From WHTI01 sp963826105 (GTDB lineage Bacteria > Actinomycetota > CADDZG01 > WHSQ01): DNA of 64,000 nucleotides. Under the pieces are notes generated by a model that was not told the origin of the DNA, ran no database searches, and was given only the letters and a program-made list of their open reading frames with translations. A program made the position numbers and the translations under genes. This document shows positions 35,534 through 45,871 of this stretch, one piece after another (position 1 is the stretch's first letter; the number at the start of each line of letters is the position of its first letter). The DNA lies in NCBI GenBank assembly GCA_963826105.1, contig CAWGWA010000011.1:78890-142889 (forward strand), written 5' to 3'.

Positions 35534-36858
35534 TGCCCTCGCCTGTTGTCGACAACGATCCGGTTTCAGTTACTTCCGATCCACGCGGTGCAACCAGGAG
35601 ATACAAGCCCTCGGCGGCGGTCACCACGATCCTCTCCCCCTCCGCAAGTGGATCCCCGGTCACCGAGCGTGCGCTCCACTCCTCTCCTGCGACCTGGACG
35701 ACGCCCAGCGGATCGATCGCCTTCTTGACCACGCCCTTCTGTCCGGTGACCCGATCCTGAGCCATCTTGGACGGGACGTTACGCTGCCGCAACGCGGTCG
35801 GGATGACGAGCGCGAAGAACAACGCGCTGACCCCAGCAACCGGGATGATCGCGGCCCACGAAACGCTCGCACCTGGTGTCGCGGGATCGAACAAGAGCAG
35901 GCCCCCGGCGATGAGTGCGATCACTCCACCGGCGGCGGGCAGACCGGTGCCCGGTGTATTGAGCTCGATGATGAAGAAAACGACCGAGACCAGCAGCAGC
36001 GCGATGCCCGCACCTTGCACCGGGAGCATCCCGAATCCGGCCAGCGCCGCTATCAGACAGAGCACGCCTGCGATGCCTGGGACCGTGACCCCTGGATTGG
36101 TGATCTCGACGAACAGAAGGATCAGTCCGGCCCAGAACAAGATAAACGACAGGTTGGAAGTGAACAGGCTGTGCAGGAACCTCGAGGCGAGGCCCATATC
36201 CCGCTCGAGTGATCGAGGCGTCCGCCGAGGCAATAGTGACTTCCCCACTCGGCGTCTCGACAGTCGTGCCGTCGACCTCGTCCAGAAGACTCGCCTTGTT
36301 CGGCGCGATCAGATCGATCACTCCCAGCTCGAGAGCCTCCTCGGCCGAAACGCTCTCCGCTCGGCGCACCGCGCCCTCGACCCAATCCGGATTGCGATCC
36401 CGCTGCTCGGCCAAGCCCCTGATGTACGCGACCGCGTCGTTCACCACCTTCTCGCGCTCGATCACGCCCGAGACACCGACCGGGTGCGCCGCACCTACGT
36501 TCGTTCCCGGCGCCATGGCTGCGACGTGACAAGCGGTAAGGATGAACGTACCGGCCGAGGCCGCGCGCGCTCCTTGCGGCGAGACATAGCAGATGACGGG
36601 CTGCTCGGAGTTGAGGATCGACTGGATGATGTCCCGCATCGACGAATCGAGGCCTCCTGGAGTATCGATATTTATCAGGATCGCGGCTCCTTCGGCGTTG
36701 GCCGCCTCGATGCCCGAGGTCACGTACGAAGCGATCAGCGGGTCGACGACGCCATCGAGATTAAGTTCGATCATCGGGGGCCCATGCTCGGACGCGAGTG
36801 CCGGTCCCGAGAAGGCACCGAGGGCAAGGAGCAACACGAGAGACGCACGAAGCTTCAC
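35529..36858 (-). pseudogene. nfeD: NfeD protein (ClpP-class protease plus OB domain), one single-base insertion
   Basis: One corrected base near 36210 gives a 442-residue full-length NfeD. A signal peptide is followed by a serine-protease domain: LINIDTPGGLDSSMRDIIQS, VSPQGARAASAGTFI with the catalytic serine, and AEEALELGVIDLIAPNK. Four or five membrane segments follow (FWAGLILLFVEITNPGVTVP and others), then a C-terminal OB domain (VTGQKGVVKKAIDPLGVVQV). It is the usual partner of slipin. The start is taken at GTG 36858 (KLRASLVLLLALGAF). Confidence 0.85.
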
Positions 36859-36924
36859 CGCCCCATCATGCACCCCCACGAACCCCTATTCCACAGGCTG
36901 GACCCTTAACGTAGGCTTCGTCTC

Positions 36925-38883
36925 GTGAAACCTTGGGGGGCTCGATCCGTAACTCGACGCGCACACGGTCGCGTGCCGACCGCGACCGCTCTGGTGTTGT
37001 TGGCGGCCATCTTGGGAGCATCTCTGGCCTCTGCTGCACCGAGACCCATCGATGAGCGCGGCCGGATACCTATCAAGGACATCCCCGACTGTCCCAAGAT
37101 CGAGGATGCGAAATGCGGCTTCGTCACCGTGCTCGTCGATCCCAGCGACCCGCTCCTCGGGACTATGGAGATCGGCTACGAGCTTCATCCCCGAACGGAC
37201 CGATCGAAGCCATCGCTCGGCACGATCGTGGCCGTGGAGGGCGGACCCGGCTACTCGACGACCGCCAGCCGTAGCTATTTCAAGGACATGCTCGGACCGC
37301 TGCTGAAACGTAAGCGCCTGCTACTAGTGGACAACCGAGGGACCGGGCGCTCCGGTGCCATCCTCTGCCAGCCCCTGCAGTCCTACGAGGGCGACTACGT
37401 CAAGGCGGTCGGCAAGTGCGGCCGCCAACTGGGCGAGGCTTCGGATATCTACGGCTCGGCATTGGCTGCCGACGACCTCGCCGCGGTTCTGGATGAACTC
37501 GAGATCGACGAGGTCGACCTCTACGGCGACTCCTACGGAACCTTTTTCTCGCAGGCCTTCGCTGTCGCGCACCCCGATCGCCTACGGTCACTGGTTCTCG
37601 ATGGCGCGTACTTCATCGGTGGAGTCGACCCCTTCTACATCGATACGAACAGGGCGATGGTGGATGCATTCCGATACATCTGCGAGAGGAGCCCCGTCTG
37701 CGTCGGGCGCAGTGAGACCACTAACGACACGATCATCCAGATGACCGAACTGCTCCGCAAGAAGCCCATCACGGGACGCGCGCCAAACGCCGACGGCGAG
37801 ATGGAAGAGGTCACGTTCGATGTCGGTGCGTTGATCTACCTGACGACGGCCGCAGCAACGTCGCCAACCCTGTACCGCGAACTCGACGCCGCTATGAGGG
37901 CAGCGTTGCGCGCTCAGCCGTACAACCGACCTCTACTTCGCCTTGCACGCGAGACCTTCTACGTCGGAGGAGCGGGGCAGGTTAGGGAGTACTCAGAAGG
38001 TCTCTACGTCGCGGTCGCGTGTAACGACTATCCCCTCCCGTTCGATCGGATGTCACCAGTGGCGGAGCGTCCCGCGCAGTACAAGGCGTCCCGTGACCAA
38101 CTGCGCAACGATGCTCCCTACTCGTTCGCACCGTTCACGATCCACGAGTGGGTGACGGCGCCGGTCGAGTACTTCGACACCTGTCTGAAATGGCCGGTGC
38201 CGAGCAACTACGTCCCGCCGATCCCAGACGGTGCCACCTACCCGGATGTTCCCACCCTCGTGCTGAACGGCGACCTCGATTCCTTGACCTCGCCGGAGGG
38301 AGGCATCGCAACCGCCAACGCGTTCCCGAATTCCACCTACGTCGAGGTCGCTAACGCGACTCACGTAACCGCGATCGGTGACTTCGATAGGTGCGCGTCG
38401 CTGATCGTGCGGCGATTCATGCGCAACCTCGATGCCGGCGACACGAGCTGCGCTTCCAAGTACAACGAGATCAGGCTCGTCGAACGTTTCGGCAAGAAGG
38501 CAGGGTCGCTCGAGTGGGGCACCCCCAAGCAAACGACTGCCCGGGTCGCTGCAGCCACCGTCGCCGATGTGATCGCTCGATGGTGGAGCATGGGCGGGTT
38601 CAAGGGCGTCGGTCTCCGAGGCGGAACGTTCCAGACCGCCGGGAACGATCATGTCTCCTTCGATCTCGACGCGGTGCGGTGGGTAGATGACGTCGCGGTC
38701 TCCGGGTCGGTGACCTGGAACCGAACGACCGGAGCGATCGACGCGGCGGTCAAGATCACCGGCAAAGGAGCCGTTGCCGGAACCCTCGCCCTGAGTTGGA
38801 ATGACTGGCACCAGATCGCGCTGGCCACCGCCGGCGGCACCCTCGGCGGCGATCCGTTCGGCGCGAATTTCCCCGCCCCCTAG
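36925..38883 (+). CDS. Secreted alpha/beta hydrolase, TAP-like peptidase family
   Basis: A 652-residue exported serine hydrolase of the tripeptidyl-aminopeptidase (SlpD/SlpE) type. A signal peptide (VPTATALVLLAAILGASLAS) precedes GTIVAVEGGPGYSTT (oxyanion side), LLVDNRGTGRSGAI, the nucleophile DLYGDSYGTFFSQAFA, and LVLNGDLDSLTS with the acid residue, then NATHVT with the histidine. About 150 extra residues at the C-terminus form an unassigned domain after the TAP-like region. The gene is divergent from nfeD. Confidence 0.9.
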   Translation: MKPWGARSVTRRAHGRVPTATALVLLAAILGASLASAAPRPIDERGRIPIKDIPDCPKIEDAKCGFVTVLVDPSDPLLGTMEIGYELHPRTDRSKPSLGTIVAVEGGPGYSTTASRSYFKDMLGPLLKRKRLLLVDNRGTGRSGAILCQPLQSYEGDYVKAVGKCGRQLGEASDIYGSALAADDLAAVLDELEIDEVDLYGDSYGTFFSQAFAVAHPDRLRSLVLDGAYFIGGVDPFYIDTNRAMVDAFRYICERSPVCVGRSETTNDTIIQMTELLRKKPITGRAPNADGEMEEVTFDVGALIYLTTAAATSPTLYRELDAAMRAALRAQPYNRPLLRLARETFYVGGAGQVREYSEGLYVAVACNDYPLPFDRMSPVAERPAQYKASRDQLRNDAPYSFAPFTIHEWVTAPVEYFDTCLKWPVPSNYVPPIPDGATYPDVPTLVLNGDLDSLTSPEGGIATANAFPNSTYVEVANATHVTAIGDFDRCASLIVRRFMRNLDAGDTSCASKYNEIRLVERFGKKAGSLEWGTPKQTTARVAAATVADVIARWWSMGGFKGVGLRGGTFQTAGNDHVSFDLDAVRWVDDVAVSGSVTWNRTTGAIDAAVKITGKGAVAGTLALSWNDWHQIALATAGGTLGGDPFGANFPAP

Positions 38884-38937
38884 AAACCGGTGGCGCGCGC
38901 CACAGCTTGAACGCTCGACCCTCTCTACCTTCGGTTC

Positions 38938-39369
38938 ATGGATACCGATAGGGACGACCTCATCGCGAAACTGAACGCCGTCAAACCAAAGCTCGAACAG
39001 ATCCTTCGCAGTCAGGGAGCGCACGAACCGGACTGGGAACCGCTCGAGAAGGCGCTCCCGTTCGAATCGTGCGGTGGCTTCATGTTCATGGGTTACTCGG
39101 GAGTCATCCGGATGTACAAACACGGCCTCACACGCAGATACTTGAATCTGGACCCCGAAGGGAACTCATACCGTTACGACTGGAAGGACCATCGCTACAT
39201 CCCCCAATCCCTCAGCGACGCGCTCGATGTCGCCTTCGAAGGGATCGAAGCGATGGGCTACACGCGCGAGACGCCGTACACGGATGACGTGCGAGCGGAA
39301 CGAGTCAAGGCGCTTGCCGACGCGGGGTGGACGACCGTGACGGTGAGCCCCGAAGTGGACGAATCCTAG
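38938..39369 (+). CDS. Conserved-looking protein of unknown function
   Basis: A 143-residue soluble protein (DTDRDDLIAKLNAVKPKLEQ ... FESCGGFMFMGYSGVIRMYK, YLNLDPEGNSYRYDWKDHRY). The aromatic-rich centre and mixed charge suggest a small globular domain with no membrane segment or recognisable catalytic motif. I do not recognise the family. Its stop and that of the convergent ferrochelatase overlap within CTAG. Confidence 0.7.
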   Translation: MDTDRDDLIAKLNAVKPKLEQILRSQGAHEPDWEPLEKALPFESCGGFMFMGYSGVIRMYKHGLTRRYLNLDPEGNSYRYDWKDHRYIPQSLSDALDVAFEGIEAMGYTRETPYTDDVRAERVKALADAGWTTVTVSPEVDES

Positions 39370-40429
39370 AGCTCTGCCAATGCCGGCTTGAGCTTCGGTC
39401 CGGGGCAACAGTCCCGGGCACAGATGTCATGGCTCGGAGGAAGTATCCCGACACACGCTCGCTCCGGACGATCGCTCATACGTTCGCGGATCAAGCCCAA
39501 CGATCATCTCGATGTACGCGGGGTGGATACCGACCGTTTCGGAGCGGACCATGTTCAGCCCCACGCTTACTGCGGTTCTTGCCGCCTCGACGTCCAGGTC
39601 GAACAGGATCTCGATGTGATCGGACACGAATCCGACTGGGACCACTACGACATCGGAGACCCCGTCGGCCGACAACTTCTCGAGATGCTCCGAGATATCC
39701 GGCTCGAGCCATGGGATGCGAGGGGAGCCTGATCGAGACTGGAAAACCAACTCCCACGCGTGTCCGCCGGTGGCTTCATCCACTAGCCTGCTGGTCTCGC
39801 GGAGCTGGGCGACGTAACTCGAAGTAGCTGCCATCGATGCGGGGATCGAGTGTGCAGCGAAAGCAAGATGGGCATCAGCACGCCGTTCAGCCGGGATCTC
39901 CATGAGAGCCACGGTTACCTTCTCGGCGAGGGGTTCGACGAAGCCCGGGTGATTGAAGAAGACCCGCAGTTTGTCGATCGCCGGAGCACCTGTAACCGCA
40001 GCGCTCGCCGCCGACAAGTCTTCGCGGTACTGCCGGCAGCCGGAGTAGGACGAGAATGCTGACGACACAAAACAGATAGCGCGCCCGACCCCGTCGTTTG
40101 CCATCCGCTGCAGCGCATCGGTCACGTACGGCTTCCAATTGCGGTTCCCCCAATAGACCGGCAGATCGAGGTCCGCAGCAGCGAGGGCCTCTTCCAGGGC
40201 CCCGATGACCGCACGGTTCTGGGCATTGATCGGGCTGACCCCACCGAAGGCCAGGTAGTGCTCGGCGACCTGGGCGAGGCGTTCCTCGGAGATCCCCCGG
40301 CCCCGGGTCACGTTCTCGAGGAAAGGCATCACATCCCCGGGGCCCTCGGGGCCGCCGAAGGAGAGGTAGAGAACGGCGTCGTAGGACCTCGCCGGGTCAT
40401 CGAACGCCCCGTGGGGACTGCGTAGTCAT
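39366..40429 (-). pseudogene. hemH: Ferrochelatase with C-terminal cysteine cluster, two single-base insertions
   Basis: Removing one base near 40410 and one near 39497 gives 353 residues. The N-terminus reads MTTQSPR then AFDDPARSYDAVLYLSFGGP (family start), with FGGVSPINAQNRA, the metal-site FAAHSIPASMAA and GVSDVVVVPVGFVSDHIE. The corrected C-terminus is RPERACVGILPPSHDI then CARDCCPGP, cysteines like those that hold the [2Fe-2S] cluster in actinobacterial enzymes. It inserts iron into coproporphyrin III (or protoporphyrin). Without the second correction the C-terminus ends in an unrelated run. Confidence 0.88.
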
Positions 40430-40675
40430 GAGGGAAGCATAAGAGCGCCTGGGGACGCCCGATCCGAGCCTGGACCAGGGTTCAAGGAGGGGGCCCAAAG
40501 TGCCGAATCGTAACGAATACCCACCTGGGCCCCCCGCCCTCGAGATGGAGGACCGGAACTGAAGACCGCACCAGCAGTTGCCTCCACGGCACCGGCACGG
40601 GTCGTCGCCTGGATCCGACGCGTCGCGCCCGAGGGCAACTACCTGACCGAAACGAGCTGGCGCAGCCGTCATGCC

Positions 40676-42913
40676 GTGATCGTTGGGATCCTCTGGGTCC
40701 ACGTGATGGTCCTTCCCCTTTTCGGGGCCGCCAATGGACGAGGTCTCCTGCATTCCACGCTCGAAAGCATCGTCGTAGCAGCGTTCGCTGTCGGAGCGAG
40801 CATGAGAAGTGTCTCCAACTCCGGGCGGTCGGTGCTCGCCACGCTCGGGTTGACCACGTCGTCGGCACTCTTGACTCACTTCTCCGGGGGCCTCATCGAG
40901 ATGCACTTCCACTTCTTCGTGGTAGTCGCGATCGTCACGCTCTACCAATCGTGGCTCCCCTTCGTCTGCGCGATCGGATTCGTCCTCATCCATCACGGAG
41001 TCGCAGGGGCCATCGAACCTGGCGGCGTCTACAACCACCCCGACGCGATCCTCCATCCTTGGAAGTGGGCATCCATCCACGCACTGTTCATCGCCGGAGA
41101 GAGCCTCGCCTGCGTCGCAGCATGGCGCCTGAACGAAGACGCACTGGACCGCGAGAGGTCGGCCCGAGGTGCGCTCGAGAAGGCCAACAACGATCTTGCC
41201 GAAGCCCAGGAGATAGCGCGCATCGGCAGCTGGGAATGGGATCTCGAAGCGGGCTCCGTTTGGTGGTCGGAAGAGCTGCATCGGATCTTCGGAATACCAC
41301 CCGACTCGTCGACCGGGGGAAGGGGATCGTTCCTCGAGCTGCTTCATCCCGAGGATGCTCCGGGCTTCACGGTCCTAGTCGGGCAGGTCAAAAGGGGTGC
41401 CCTCTCGCGTCTCGAAACGGAATGTCGGATCGTCCGTCCCGACGAAGAGATCCGCGTGGTTCGCATCATCGGATCTGCGACCCTCGAGTCGCCCGGCAAG
41501 GGACGAGTCGTGGGCACGTGCCAGGACATCACCGAGCAAAAGCAGCTAGAGCAAGAGATCGAGTACAAAGCGTTCCACGACCCGCTCACCGACCTCGCCA
41601 ACCGTGGACTGTTCCGCGATCGCCTCGTGGATGCCCTGAATCTCCCTCACCCGGTATCGGTCATCTTCATGGACCTCGACGATTTCAAGTCGGTCAACGA
41701 CACCCTTGGGCACATCGTCGGAGACGAGCTGCTGGTGAAGATCGCGCGGGTGCTCGAATCCTTGGTCCGACCCACCGACCTGGTCGCACGCTTCGGGGGT
41801 GACGAATTCGCCATCCTGGTCGACGACGGGACCTCCGCTGCCGATGTCGCAGAGCGGATCTACCAGGCGCTCGAGGCTCCCATGATCCTGGAATCGGTCG
41901 AGGTCGTGACCGGCGTGAGCATGGGAGTCGCAACCGCCGAGGGCACGCACACCGCCGATGAACTGCTTCGGGATGCCGACATCGCCATGTACACGGTCAA
42001 GGCCAGCGGCGAGAGCGGCTTTGCTGTCTGCAGCTCCGAGATGCGTTCGACAGCGATCAGACGCCTCGAGCTGAAGACCGAACTGAAGCGCGCTCTCGAG
42101 AACGAAGAGTTCGCCGTCCACTACCAGCCGATCGTGTCGCTCGTAACCCAGGAGATGGTCGGTCTCGAAGCCCTGGTCCGTTGGAACCACCCTCAGCGAG
42201 GTCTGGTCCCTCCCATCGATTTCATCCCGCTCGCAGAGGAGTCTGGCGCCATCGTCCCCCTCGGTTCGTGGGTCCTCCACGAGGCAGCTCGAGAGACCAA
42301 GGCGATCCAGGAGCAGATGGGTCGCTCGTACTCGATCAGCGTGAACCTTTCGGCTCGTCAACTGCATGAGGTCGACCTTCTGGACACCGTCCACTCCGCG
42401 CTCCAGAGCTCCGGTCTGAGCGCCGAGGACCTCGTTCTCGAGATCACCGAGACATTCCTGATGGGGAGCCCGGAGTCGAGCATCCGCACCCTCGACGGCC
42501 TGCGGGAGCTCGGAGTGAGGATCGCTGTCGATGACTTCGGGACGGGGTACTCATCGCTCAGCTATCTCCACCGATTCCCGATCGACGTCCTCAAGATCGA
42601 CAGGGCCTTCGTTGCGGGAGTGGCGGAGAGTCCTGAGAAGACCGCTCTGGCGCAGGCCGTCGTCAAGCTGGCGACCGCCCTGGAGCTAAGGACCGTGGCC
42701 GAAGGGATCGAAACACCCGATCAACTGGTTGCTCTGGAGGCACTTGGCTGCCTGAACGGACAGGGTTACCTCTTCTCTGAGCCCCTGCCGATGACGGAGC
42801 TCCAGACCTGGATCCTCGGTCGCGCTCCGAGGGGCGTGGCCCGGGTCAACGACGCGCGACTGACCCCGGGACCATCGGGGATCAAGAGCACGAATAACCG
42901 CCTCTCACTCTGA
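40676..42913 (+). CDS. Membrane GGDEF/EAL protein with PAS domain
   Basis: A 745-residue (or longer) cyclic di-GMP protein: an N-terminal membrane region with about five helices (VIVGILWVHVMVLPLFGAANG onwards), a PAS domain (IGSWEWDLEAGSVWWSEELH to VGTCQDITEQK), a GGDEF domain (IFMDLDDFKSVNDT; RFGGDEFAILVDDG) and an EAL domain (VHYQPIVSL, EALVRWNHP, DDFGTGYSSLSYL). Both synthase and phosphodiesterase residues look intact. The GTG at 40676 is the first standard start, but conserved sequence extends upstream to a CTG at 40559 with a GGAGG site. Confidence 0.93.
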   Translation: MIVGILWVHVMVLPLFGAANGRGLLHSTLESIVVAAFAVGASMRSVSNSGRSVLATLGLTTSSALLTHFSGGLIEMHFHFFVVVAIVTLYQSWLPFVCAIGFVLIHHGVAGAIEPGGVYNHPDAILHPWKWASIHALFIAGESLACVAAWRLNEDALDRERSARGALEKANNDLAEAQEIARIGSWEWDLEAGSVWWSEELHRIFGIPPDSSTGGRGSFLELLHPEDAPGFTVLVGQVKRGALSRLETECRIVRPDEEIRVVRIIGSATLESPGKGRVVGTCQDITEQKQLEQEIEYKAFHDPLTDLANRGLFRDRLVDALNLPHPVSVIFMDLDDFKSVNDTLGHIVGDELLVKIARVLESLVRPTDLVARFGGDEFAILVDDGTSAADVAERIYQALEAPMILESVEVVTGVSMGVATAEGTHTADELLRDADIAMYTVKASGESGFAVCSSEMRSTAIRRLELKTELKRALENEEFAVHYQPIVSLVTQEMVGLEALVRWNHPQRGLVPPIDFIPLAEESGAIVPLGSWVLHEAARETKAIQEQMGRSYSISVNLSARQLHEVDLLDTVHSALQSSGLSAEDLVLEITETFLMGSPESSIRTLDGLRELGVRIAVDDFGTGYSSLSYLHRFPIDVLKIDRAFVAGVAESPEKTALAQAVVKLATALELRTVAEGIETPDQLVALEALGCLNGQGYLFSEPLPMTELQTWILGRAPRGVARVNDARLTPGPSGIKSTNNRLSL

Positions 42914-42995
42914 GCACGGGGAGGAACCTGGTCCTCCACGACGAATAAGCTGGGCACGACCCATACCCAGAGGACTTCGACCAGGGGGGCCCAGA

Positions 42996-44669
42996 GTGAG
43001 CCGTTCATCCACGACCCGTCTTCTCGCAATCGTCCTGCTGCTGGGGCTCGTCGCCGTACCTGGGATGGCGGGAGCACATGCCGAGCGGGAGGCGTTCTTC
43101 CCCGACGGGACTGGGACCGTTCCTCACTACCGCCCGATGATCGCCGATCGGCATCTCGTGGTCTGCCGCCCCGAGAGCGAGCGGAGGATCGAGAAGATCG
43201 AGAACGACCGGCTCCGCAAGGACAACAAGGAGCTGCTGAAGGAATGTCGTTTCCGGAACATCCAGGACGCGGTCAACGCGGTCAAACGCAAGAACACGAC
43301 TATCTACATGCTTCCCGGCGTCTACGAAGAGAAGCCGAATCGCAATCAGCCGAAGTGCGGGCACAAGTACGCGCATTCGGGTGAGGAGGAAGGGGCGCCG
43401 ATCCTCTCCTACAAACAGCAGCTCCGCTGCAAGCACCACCAGAACCTGATCGGGATCTTCGGTGACGATAACCCTAAGGACGACGTTAGGGAGTGCAACG
43501 CGGTCGTTTGTGGCCTCCAGCTCGAAGGAACCGGCGAGACGACCGGTGACGTCCTCATCACCGGTGGATTCAACAAGAAGGGCAACTTCGCCAAGCTGAA
43601 CGGGATCCGGGCGGATCGCGCCGACGGAGTCTTCTTCAAGAACTTCACGATCGAGCTATTCGAGTTCAATGCCCTCTACATCCTCGAGACCGATGGCTTC
43701 GTGATCGATGACGTGACGGCCCGCTACAACGACGAGTACGGCTTCCTGACATTTGCCGTCGACCATGGGGTCTACAAGAACTGCAACGGCTACAACAATG
43801 GCGACTCCCTGATCTACCCGGGTTCCGCCTCCGACGTGAACAATGGGAACGAGGACTACACGCAGACGGAGCGGTGGGCGATCGAGATCTACGGTTGCAA
43901 GAGCCACCACAACGCCTTGGGGTATTCGGGCACAGCGGGCGATTCGGTCTACGTGCACGACAACGAGTTCTTCGCCAACCAGTCCGGCATGGTGACCGAC
44001 TCGATCTTCCCCGGCCACCCGGGGCTACCCCAGAACCACGGGTGGTACACGGACAACCTCATCTACTCGAACAACACGAACTACACCGAAACCAACGTCC
44101 AGTCCGGTAAGTGCGATGTCCCGCCGGTCGAGCGCGGCTACAAGCCCGCCAAGGGTGAGCCGCGGACCTCGGGCATCGTTTGCCCGGTCGTCCCCGCGCC
44201 CGTGGGGGCCGGGATGGTGATCGCTGGCGGCAACTGGAACCTCATCGAGACCAACCAGGTGTGGGACAACTGGAGGGCCGGCTTCATGCTCTTCACGGTG
44301 CCTGCCGCGATCCGCGAGGAAACCGACCCCGAGAAGGCGTACGACACCTCGCACTTCAACAGGTACTTCGGCAACTTCATGAGCCTCACACCTGGCGGTG
44401 AAGCCGACCTGAACGGCTACGACTTCTGGTGGGACGACCAGGGTGAAGGCAACTGCTGGCAGGAGAACGACGCCCCCGAGGGCGGCGTGACGTCGAACAC
44501 CTTGTATCCACTGGGCCTCCCGGACTGCGACAGCGGCGGGTCAGTGCTGCTGCCCGTCAACCCGGCGAAGAGCGCGTTGATCGCGGCGTGCGCAACCTAC
44601 GATCGGAACGATGAGACGCTCAGAGATCCACCGGGTTGCGACTTCTTCGACACCCCTCCGGAGCCCTGA
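42996..44669 (+). CDS. Secreted right-handed parallel beta-helix protein
   Basis: A 557-residue exported protein with signal peptide LLAIVLLLGLVAVPGMAGAH. Residues 90-420 are a beta-helix: FRNIQDAVNAV and TIYMLPGVY, then repeated turns of the N-x-x-Y/I type (FKNFTIELFEFNALYILETD, VYKNCNGYNNGD, VYVHDNEFFANQSG). Several cysteine pairs suggest disulfides. Beta-helix proteins of this type bind or cleave carbohydrates; there are no clear polysaccharide-lyase residues. The start is a GTG. Confidence 0.88.
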   Translation: MSRSSTTRLLAIVLLLGLVAVPGMAGAHAEREAFFPDGTGTVPHYRPMIADRHLVVCRPESERRIEKIENDRLRKDNKELLKECRFRNIQDAVNAVKRKNTTIYMLPGVYEEKPNRNQPKCGHKYAHSGEEEGAPILSYKQQLRCKHHQNLIGIFGDDNPKDDVRECNAVVCGLQLEGTGETTGDVLITGGFNKKGNFAKLNGIRADRADGVFFKNFTIELFEFNALYILETDGFVIDDVTARYNDEYGFLTFAVDHGVYKNCNGYNNGDSLIYPGSASDVNNGNEDYTQTERWAIEIYGCKSHHNALGYSGTAGDSVYVHDNEFFANQSGMVTDSIFPGHPGLPQNHGWYTDNLIYSNNTNYTETNVQSGKCDVPPVERGYKPAKGEPRTSGIVCPVVPAPVGAGMVIAGGNWNLIETNQVWDNWRAGFMLFTVPAAIREETDPEKAYDTSHFNRYFGNFMSLTPGGEADLNGYDFWWDDQGEGNCWQENDAPEGGVTSNTLYPLGLPDCDSGGSVLLPVNPAKSALIAACATYDRNDETLRDPPGCDFFDTPPEP

Positions 44670-44697
44670 GCTCCGGATCCCTGATAAAACCGGTGGG

Positions 44698-45486
44698 ATG
44701 AAACTCATCTCCTACCCGGACGGCTTCGGTCGTCTCGAGGGCGACCGGCTGATCCCCATGGGACCGGATATCAACGAGTACCTCCGCTCGGGGGCATGGG
44801 AGGACGCGAGCCCCATCGCCGCCGAGTCGATCACATGGCTGGCGCCCATCCCGTCGCCGGGCAAAGTGATCTGCATCGGCCTCAACTACCGCGACCACAT
44901 CATCGAGACCAACGGCGTGGCTCCCACCGAACCGGTGCTCTTCCCCAAGTTCCAGAACTCCGTCATCGGACCGAAACAGCCCATCGTGATCCCCGACGCC
45001 GCCAAACAGGTGGACTACGAAGCAGAGCTTGGAGTGGTCATCGGAAAGCGGGCATCAGGTGTGTCGGCATCGAACGCTCTCGACCACGTTGCCGGATACA
45101 CCTGCATGAACGATGTCAGCGCTCGCGACCTTCAGTTCTCCAACGGTGGGCAGTGGATGAGGGGTAAAGCCGTCGATACGTTTCTTCCGACGGGACCGTG
45201 GATGGTGACCGCAGATGAGATAGACGACCCACAGGCGCTCTCGATCCGATGTCTGGTCAACGGTGAGGTGATGCAGGACTCGAACACCTCCGAGATGGTC
45301 TTCGGAGTCGCCGAGTTGATCTCGTTCGTCAGTCAAACCCTTACGTTGGAGCCGGGTGACCTCATCTCCACGGGGACACCCGCGGGAGTTGGTTTCGTTC
45401 GCGAGCCGCCCGTGTTCCTTTCTCGTGGGGACGAGGTCTCGATCGAGATCGTCGGGATCGGGACACTGACCAACCAGGTCACCTAG
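44698..45486 (+). CDS. Fumarylacetoacetate hydrolase-family enzyme
   Basis: A 262-residue FAH-domain protein from the ATG at 44698. Motifs: VICIGLNYRDHIIETN, a metal-site QVDYEAELGVVIG, VSARDLQFSNGGQWMRGKAV, and ISTGTPAGVGF. Such enzymes hydrolyse or decarboxylate beta-keto acids such as 2-hydroxyhepta-2,4-dienedioate or acylpyruvates. An alternative start 87 bases upstream lies inside the previous gene and is not conserved. Confidence 0.93.
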   Translation: MKLISYPDGFGRLEGDRLIPMGPDINEYLRSGAWEDASPIAAESITWLAPIPSPGKVICIGLNYRDHIIETNGVAPTEPVLFPKFQNSVIGPKQPIVIPDAAKQVDYEAELGVVIGKRASGVSASNALDHVAGYTCMNDVSARDLQFSNGGQWMRGKAVDTFLPTGPWMVTADEIDDPQALSIRCLVNGEVMQDSNTSEMVFGVAELISFVSQTLTLEPGDLISTGTPAGVGFVREPPVFLSRGDEVSIEIVGIGTLTNQVT

Positions 45487-45806
45487 TCGACGATCAGCGA
45501 GGCCTCGTTCAGCGCATAGTCGACCCGGATGACCTCGCAACCACGAGAGAACACCCACTCGCTGAATGACACGTGGGCCGGTTGTGCGTAATAGGCATCC
45601 AACGCTTCCTGGCTCTCGAAATCGGTCAGCAACAGATACGTGTACCCCTCGTTGCGCCCGCTGGTGTCCTTTCCGAAGCGGAGACCCGTGAACCCAGGGA
45701 TGGCGTCAGGCCACGCCTGGATCTGTTCCGCCATCTCCCGTTCGTCTGCATCCGTCAATTCCTTGGCGAACTTGAACAGAACGACGTGCTGCGCTCGCTC
45801 ACTCAC
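45483..45806 (-). CDS. Stress-responsive alpha/beta barrel (Dabb) protein
   Basis: A 107-residue Dabb-domain protein: QHVVLFKFAKELTDADEREM, PGFTGLRFGKDTSG, YTYLLLTDFESQEALDAYY and the C-terminal FSEWVFSRGCEVIRVDY. Members are small dimeric barrels, some catalytic (olivetolic acid cyclase type), mostly of unknown function. The 3' end overlaps that of the convergent FAH gene by four bases. Confidence 0.9.
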   Translation of the reverse strand: MSERAQHVVLFKFAKELTDADEREMAEQIQAWPDAIPGFTGLRFGKDTSGRNEGYTYLLLTDFESQEALDAYYAQPAHVSFSEWVFSRGCEVIRVDYALNEASLIVD

Positions 45807-45871
45807 AGATACCTCTCCTCTCGATCACTGGTAGAACCATATCGAGAGGTCACTTCACGGGGAGGGGGGTT

